Below, one piece after another: positions 5,374-6,003 of a stretch of DNA of 6,003 nucleotides. The stretch is from Pseudomonadota bacterium (GTDB lineage: Bacteria > Pseudomonadota > Alphaproteobacteria > Acetobacterales > Acetobacteraceae). The position numbers were made by a program, and so were the translations under genes. How positions within the stretch are numbered: the stretch's first letter is position 1; the number at the start of each line of letters is the position of its first letter. The stretch spans positions 1-6,003 of the forward strand of contig JAKBCB010000242.1 of assembly GCA_021808185.1 (NCBI GenBank), written 5' to 3'. The notes beneath the pieces are model-generated. The model made no database searches. It saw only the letters and a program-made list of their open reading frames with translations, and was not told the DNA's origin.

Positions 5374-5401
5374 TGCTGATGAGCCATGAAAATTTTGTGA
5401 T
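5373..5401 (+). promoter_or_regulatory. Likely sigma-70 promoter of pepP
   Basis: TTGCTG (5373-5378) and TGTGAT (5396-5401) are separated by 17 bases, with an AT-rich run (AAAATTTT, 5389-5396) between and into the -10. Transcription would start near 5408, leaving a leader of about 15 bases with AAGGTG at 5410-5415 as ribosome-binding site. Confidence 0.45.
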
Positions 5402-5422
5402 GCAGACCCAAGGTGCCTTGTC

Positions 5423-6003
5423 ATGAATTCGCCGTATCTCGCTGATCTGCGTACCGAACTCGCCCGCCGGAGCCTGGATGGGTTCATCGTCCCGCGCGCC
5501 GACGAGCACCTGGGCGAGTACGTGCCGCCGGGGGCGGAGCGGCTGGCATGGCTGACCGGCTTCACCGGCAGCGCCGGGCTTGCCGTGGTGCTGCCCGCGC
5601 GGGCCGCGATCTTCGTGGACGGGCGCTACGTGTTGCAGGCGGCGGCGCAGACCGACCCGGCGCTGTGGGAGCGCCGGCACATCACCGAGGAGCCGGCGCC
5701 GGCCTGGATCGCCGAGGCCGCCCCGGGGGCGCGGATCGGCTACGACCCGCTGCTGATCTCCGAGGAGGCGCTGCAACGCTTCCTCGACGCCGGCATAACC
5801 ATGGTCGCGACCGAGGACAACCCGATCGACGCGATCTGGCCGAACCGCCCGCCGCCGCCGCTGGCCCCCGCGCTGCCGCACCATCTGGAATTCGCCGGTC
5901 GCACGGCGGCGCAAAAGCGTGAGGACATCGCCGCCGCCCTGCGCGCGGACAAGCTGGATGCCGCCGTGCTGACGGACCCCGCCTCGCTCGCCTGGTTGCT
6001 GAA
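5423..6003 (+). CDS. pepP: Aminopeptidase P family Xaa-Pro aminopeptidase, N-terminal part (cut by window end)
   Basis: The frame opens with ATG at 5423 and runs without a stop through the last base, giving 193 residues. The N-terminal creatinase-like domain is clear: LDGFIVPRADEHLGEYVPPGAERLAWLTGFTGSAGLAVVL (18-57), then FVDGRYVLQAAAQTD (64-78), GYDPLLIS (106-113), ending in VLTDPASLAWLL, the segment that opens the second domain in long-form enzymes of about 600 residues. The metal-binding M24 catalytic domain lies beyond the window, so activity cannot be checked. The enzyme would release N-terminal residues preceding proline in cytosolic peptide turnover. AAGGTG seven bases before the ATG and a plausible promoter at 5373-5401 support the start. 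Confidence 0.9.
   Translation, partial: MNSPYLADLRTELARRSLDGFIVPRADEHLGEYVPPGAERLAWLTGFTGSAGLAVVLPARAAIFVDGRYVLQAAAQTDPALWERRHITEEPAPAWIAEAAPGARIGYDPLLISEEALQRFLDAGITMVATEDNPIDAIWPNRPPPPLAPALPHHLEFAGRTAAQKREDIAAALRADKLDAAVLTDPASLAWLL

Noticed and set aside
5225..5914. 229-residue leftward frame across the DUF1127-pepP spacer and pepP
   Set aside because: It is antisense to the well-recognised aminopeptidase P N-terminus and passes through its promoter region.

Overview
This is a very GC-rich, gene-dense window with strong G/C preference at third codon positions. It suggests an alphaproteobacterium, most plausibly of the Acetobacteraceae/Rhodospirillales. The clues are a four-cysteine FNR-type regulator with a TTGA-N6-TCAA anaerobox, a DUF1127 protein, and a GGGGGCTCTGCCCCC intergenic hairpin of the kind scattered through acetic-acid-bacterial genomes. 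The taxonomy is an inference; no rRNA gene is present. No tRNA, CRISPR array, IS element or phage gene was seen.

Layout from left to right. (1) 1-73: possible tail of an upstream gene, then a GC-rich hairpin. (2) 74-1392: two rightward 2-oxoglutarate/Fe(II) oxygenases that overlap by four bases (GTGA) and share an H-x-D-x3-K signature; probably one translation-coupled operon. (3) 1399-1415: a hairpin shared with the convergent neighbour. (4) 1421-1885, leftward: a 154-residue protein with a GNAT-like fold pattern but no recognisable acetyl-CoA loop. (5) 1886-2053: divergent control region with a good FNR box. (6) 2054-2809, rightward: an FNR-type oxygen sensor. (7) 2822-3778, leftward, tail-to-tail with fnr: a phosphate acetyl/butyryltransferase. 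(8) 3779-3985: divergent spacer with a TGACCGGTCA palindrome. (9) 3986-4900, rightward: a ten-helix EamA/DMT exporter. (10) 4901-4937: two back-to-back hairpins. (11) 4938-5228, leftward: a DUF1127 protein. (12) 5229-5422: divergent control region with a second FixK/FNR-like site, an inverted repeat and a plausible sigma-70 promoter. (13) 5423-end, rightward: the N-terminal third of an aminopeptidase P, cut by the window edge.

The possible functional thread is oxygen-responsive regulation. The FNR protein has its own type of binding site just upstream, in the region shared with the degenerate GNAT-like gene, and the site is spaced to activate that gene. A second site matching the broader TTG[A/C]-N6-[T/G]CAA pattern lies between the DUF1127 gene and pepP. 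A scan by eye found no other match in the window, and both matches are intergenic. The phosphotransacetylase fits acetyl-phosphate or overflow metabolism under low oxygen, but no acetate kinase gene is visible. No clearly new multi-gene system is evident. The least conventional items are the FNR-linked degenerate GNAT protein and the tandem oxygenase pair.
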